Shown here piece by piece: positions 62,530-64,000 of a stretch of 64,000 nucleotides of DNA. The DNA is taken from the NCBI RefSeq assembly GCF_043641665.1, contig NC_092193.1, positions 22,424,182-22,488,181 on the forward strand, in the 5' to 3' direction. Position numbers and translations under genes: made by a program. The notes beneath the pieces were generated by a model, which saw only the letters and a program-made list of their open reading frames with translations, was not told where the DNA came from and did no database searches. The stretch is from Enoplosus armatus (taxonomy: Eukaryota > Chordata > Actinopteri > Centrarchiformes > Enoplosidae). The stretch's first letter is position 1. Every line of letters begins with the position of its first letter.

Positions 62530-63981
62530 CATGCAGGTGTCCATCCATACCTGGGCTGCTGCGTTCTGGCATTATCTCTGATTCAACCAATAACAGCTGC
62601 GGTCAGACCATCGCCTGACTCACACAGGTAAACGCCGCTGCTTCCACTTCCACACAGAAGCAGCAGCCGCAGTGTTTAGTGGGGTTTCTGAAGCCGTCTG
62701 GGGTCTTGTGCCTGGATCAGATGACCTGCTGGGGGGGAGGGGGGGCGTGGTCGAGGGCGGGCGACTGTACAGCTGTGACATCACAACCTTGCGGATGTCC
62801 TCACGACTCGTTTAAAGTTTCAGTATATTGGTATTATTTGCATCTCTGTCCAGGAGATACATCTTCAACTGGGCCCACTGGGGAGTTGGGTCTCTGACTG
62901 AGATCATGGCAGGTTGGTTTGCATTCACACACATTTCTGAATAGATCTGCAAACTGCAAACATTTGTTTGTTTTATTAAAAAAAACACCTTTAACAACCT
63001 CTGGGCTTCCTACCTGGTTGATCAAAGTTACATCCCGTCTCCTATGTGACCGCAGTGGCAGCCATGTTCCTGGGGATGCGTCAATCATCACTGCTCCTCC
63101 CCCAGCCATGGGCGACGCACGTCCTGATCGGCTACGTGGTGTGGCTGGCCTCGTTTAGGTCCCTCCTCTGGGCGCACGAGCACCTTCACATCAAAAAAGG
63201 TATGAACGCTTGAATGGACACAATTGTGCATTTGTTTGTCGACGACACGGAAGTATTCTTCATACCTGCGTGCTGCTTCTGACTGCTGTTTGTTCGATCC
63301 AGCGGCGGTGGGGTCGGACGACACACAGGCCATCCTCTCGGACCAATCAGGGCGCGGTCGCTGGGTAGGTATCAGCTTGCAAACAAACTGTTCATGCAGT
63401 CTTTTCTAAGCTCCATATTTGGAGACTTGCTGGCGAACATAGTGGAGCATTTAGTGGCTAAAGAGACATCTTTTTCAGGAGTTGGCGGAGACCAAAAATA
63501 GAGCTGAAATGACGTCTAATTCTTACGCCACGACACAAGACATAGTGTTACCAAAGAGTTCTGGTGAGATGAGAGTGCTCTCCCCCAGACTGTTAGTTCC
63601 CCCGTCTTGCCCGGCTAGTGGGTCCTCAAAAGGAATTTTTGATTATGACAGTTGCGAGTCTGACTCATATCCTCAACTACCGCCACTGGTTTGATGCCAA
63701 CTGCACGCCGAGGTGCTTTTTCTAACCCCAAAGCGTCCTTAATAAGATTGGGCATAGCGCGAACACTTTGCGCTTGGACCGTACTTGGCTAAACGTGGAC
63801 TGACTGACTGACTGACTGTCAGGTCTATCAGGAAAGGTCTTGAGATCCCGTGTCGACCCTCTAACGTCGACCTTACTTTCTGTTTCAGGGGTCCTTCATG
63901 AAGTCTCTCATCTTGGCTGCCTTGGCTGTAGGAAACTCCGGCCTCCTAATGGCCCTGCTGTCCTCTATCGCGGAAATTTGA
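56923..63981 (+). CDS. frrs1: Ferric-chelate reductase 1 (reeler-DOMON-cytochrome b561)
   Basis: Membrane haem protein that passes electrons across the membrane to reduce ferric iron. Coding exons: 56923-57127, 57514-57656, 57821-57915, 58389-58536, 58661-58780, 59386-59457, 59560-59658, 60442-60592, 61083-61196, 61324-61439, 61570-61656, 62530-62627, 62854-62912, 63056-63199, 63303-63364, 63889-63981. They join in one frame: 1806 nt, 601 residues (human about 592). Order: signal peptide (1-24), reeler domain (to about 165), Thr/Pro-rich linker, DOMON domain (about 210-340; YVAFALSWD, GDDDVYMC), then cytochrome b561 helices. Likely haem-ligand His residues are in MKMHG (382), VHRGL (423), GVHPYLG (455) and NWAHWG (491). 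The last exon encodes a final hydrophobic helix ending SSIAEI. The ATG lies 36 bases after an acceptor, so a 5' non-coding exon is expected upstream. The 3' UTR is cut by the window end. Confidence 0.96.
57659..57699. repeat. (CA)n microsatellite starting at an frrs1 5' splice site
   Basis: The donor of exon 57514-57656 reads CAG|gtgcacacac..., so the CA run starts within three bases of the splice site. Confidence 0.95.
57772..57820 (+). promoter_or_regulatory. (GT)n tract forming the 3' splice-site region of frrs1 exon 3
   Basis: About 21 GT units and then 'ttctag' precede the exon at 57821. The same intron starts with (CA)n, so its two ends could base-pair. Confidence 0.65.
60387..60414. 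repeat. (GTT)n trinucleotide repeat
   Basis: About 9 GTT units followed by a GT run and 'tttgcag', the acceptor of the frrs1 exon at 60442. Confidence 0.9.
61452..61494. repeat. (CA)n microsatellite in frrs1 intron
   Basis: About 21 CA units beginning 12 nt after the donor of exon 61324-61439. A second run of about 24 units (61664-61711) begins 7 nt after the next donor. Confidence 0.95.
61752..62121. repeat. Miniature element, family C, longest copy
   Basis: The left end agactgtatatcaagatgg and right end ccatctttacatacggtct are imperfect inverted repeats. 370 bp, in an frrs1 intron. The interior matches the copies at 29336-29605 and (inverted) 39575-39830. Confidence 0.85.
62640..62820. 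repeat. Family A miniature element fragment
   Basis: Contains 'ctggatcagatgacctgctg', 'gactgtacagctgtgacatcacaacc' and 'cgactcgtttaaag', matching internal parts of family A. The terminal repeats are lost. It ends about 30 bases before the acceptor of the frrs1 exon at 62854. Confidence 0.7.
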
Positions 63982-64000
63982 CATCCAACGGCAAAAGAAA

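Overview
The window is eukaryotic, from a vertebrate and almost certainly a teleost fish. Genes are split into many short exons with GT-AG introns. Long (CA)n/(GT)n tracts are everywhere, and the repeats include Tc1/mariner remnants and TTAA-flanked miniature elements of the kind common in ray-finned fish. The best protein matches are vertebrate genes. A percomorph-like fish is likely, but the species cannot be named from sequence alone.

Layout. (1) About 3.8-15.3 kb, plus strand: adamtsl2, a secreted ADAMTS-like glycoprotein of the microfibril/TGF-beta pathway. Eighteen coding exons join in one frame to 935 residues and a stop. The signal-peptide exon was not found. (2) 18.7-20.3 kb, plus strand: a six-exon gene for a 202-residue protein with a signal peptide, one reeler (reelin-type) domain and a hydrophobic tail that looks like a GPI-anchor signal. 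It resembles the N-terminal part of frrs1. (3) 25.5-48.6 kb, minus strand: agl, the glycogen debranching enzyme. Thirty-four exon slots sum to exactly 4602 nt (1533 residues plus stop), essentially the length of human AGL. (4) 56.9-64.0 kb, plus strand: frrs1, ferric-chelate reductase 1, with reeler, DOMON and cytochrome b561 parts. Sixteen exons give 601 residues; the stop lies 19 bases before the window end. The agl-frrs1 neighbourhood is conserved with human 1p21; human ADAMTSL2 lies elsewhere, on 9q34.

The most striking observation is in agl. The exon carrying the general acid/base glutamate of the glucanotransferase site is present twice in tandem (36476-36599 and 36017-36140 on the minus strand). 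Both copies are exactly 124 nt, open, in the same phase, with intact splice sites. They share 33 of 41 residues but differ at many silent positions. Because 124 is not a multiple of three, skipping both or including both breaks the frame, so they look like mutually exclusive exons giving two catalytic-core isoforms. A 512-bp fold-back repeat lies in the intron just 5' of the pair (in agl transcription order).

The remaining sequence is introns, UTRs and intergenic DNA holding microsatellites, several families of miniature inverted-repeat elements, Tc1 fragments and a few unexplained open frames. No tRNA, rRNA or CRISPR array was seen.
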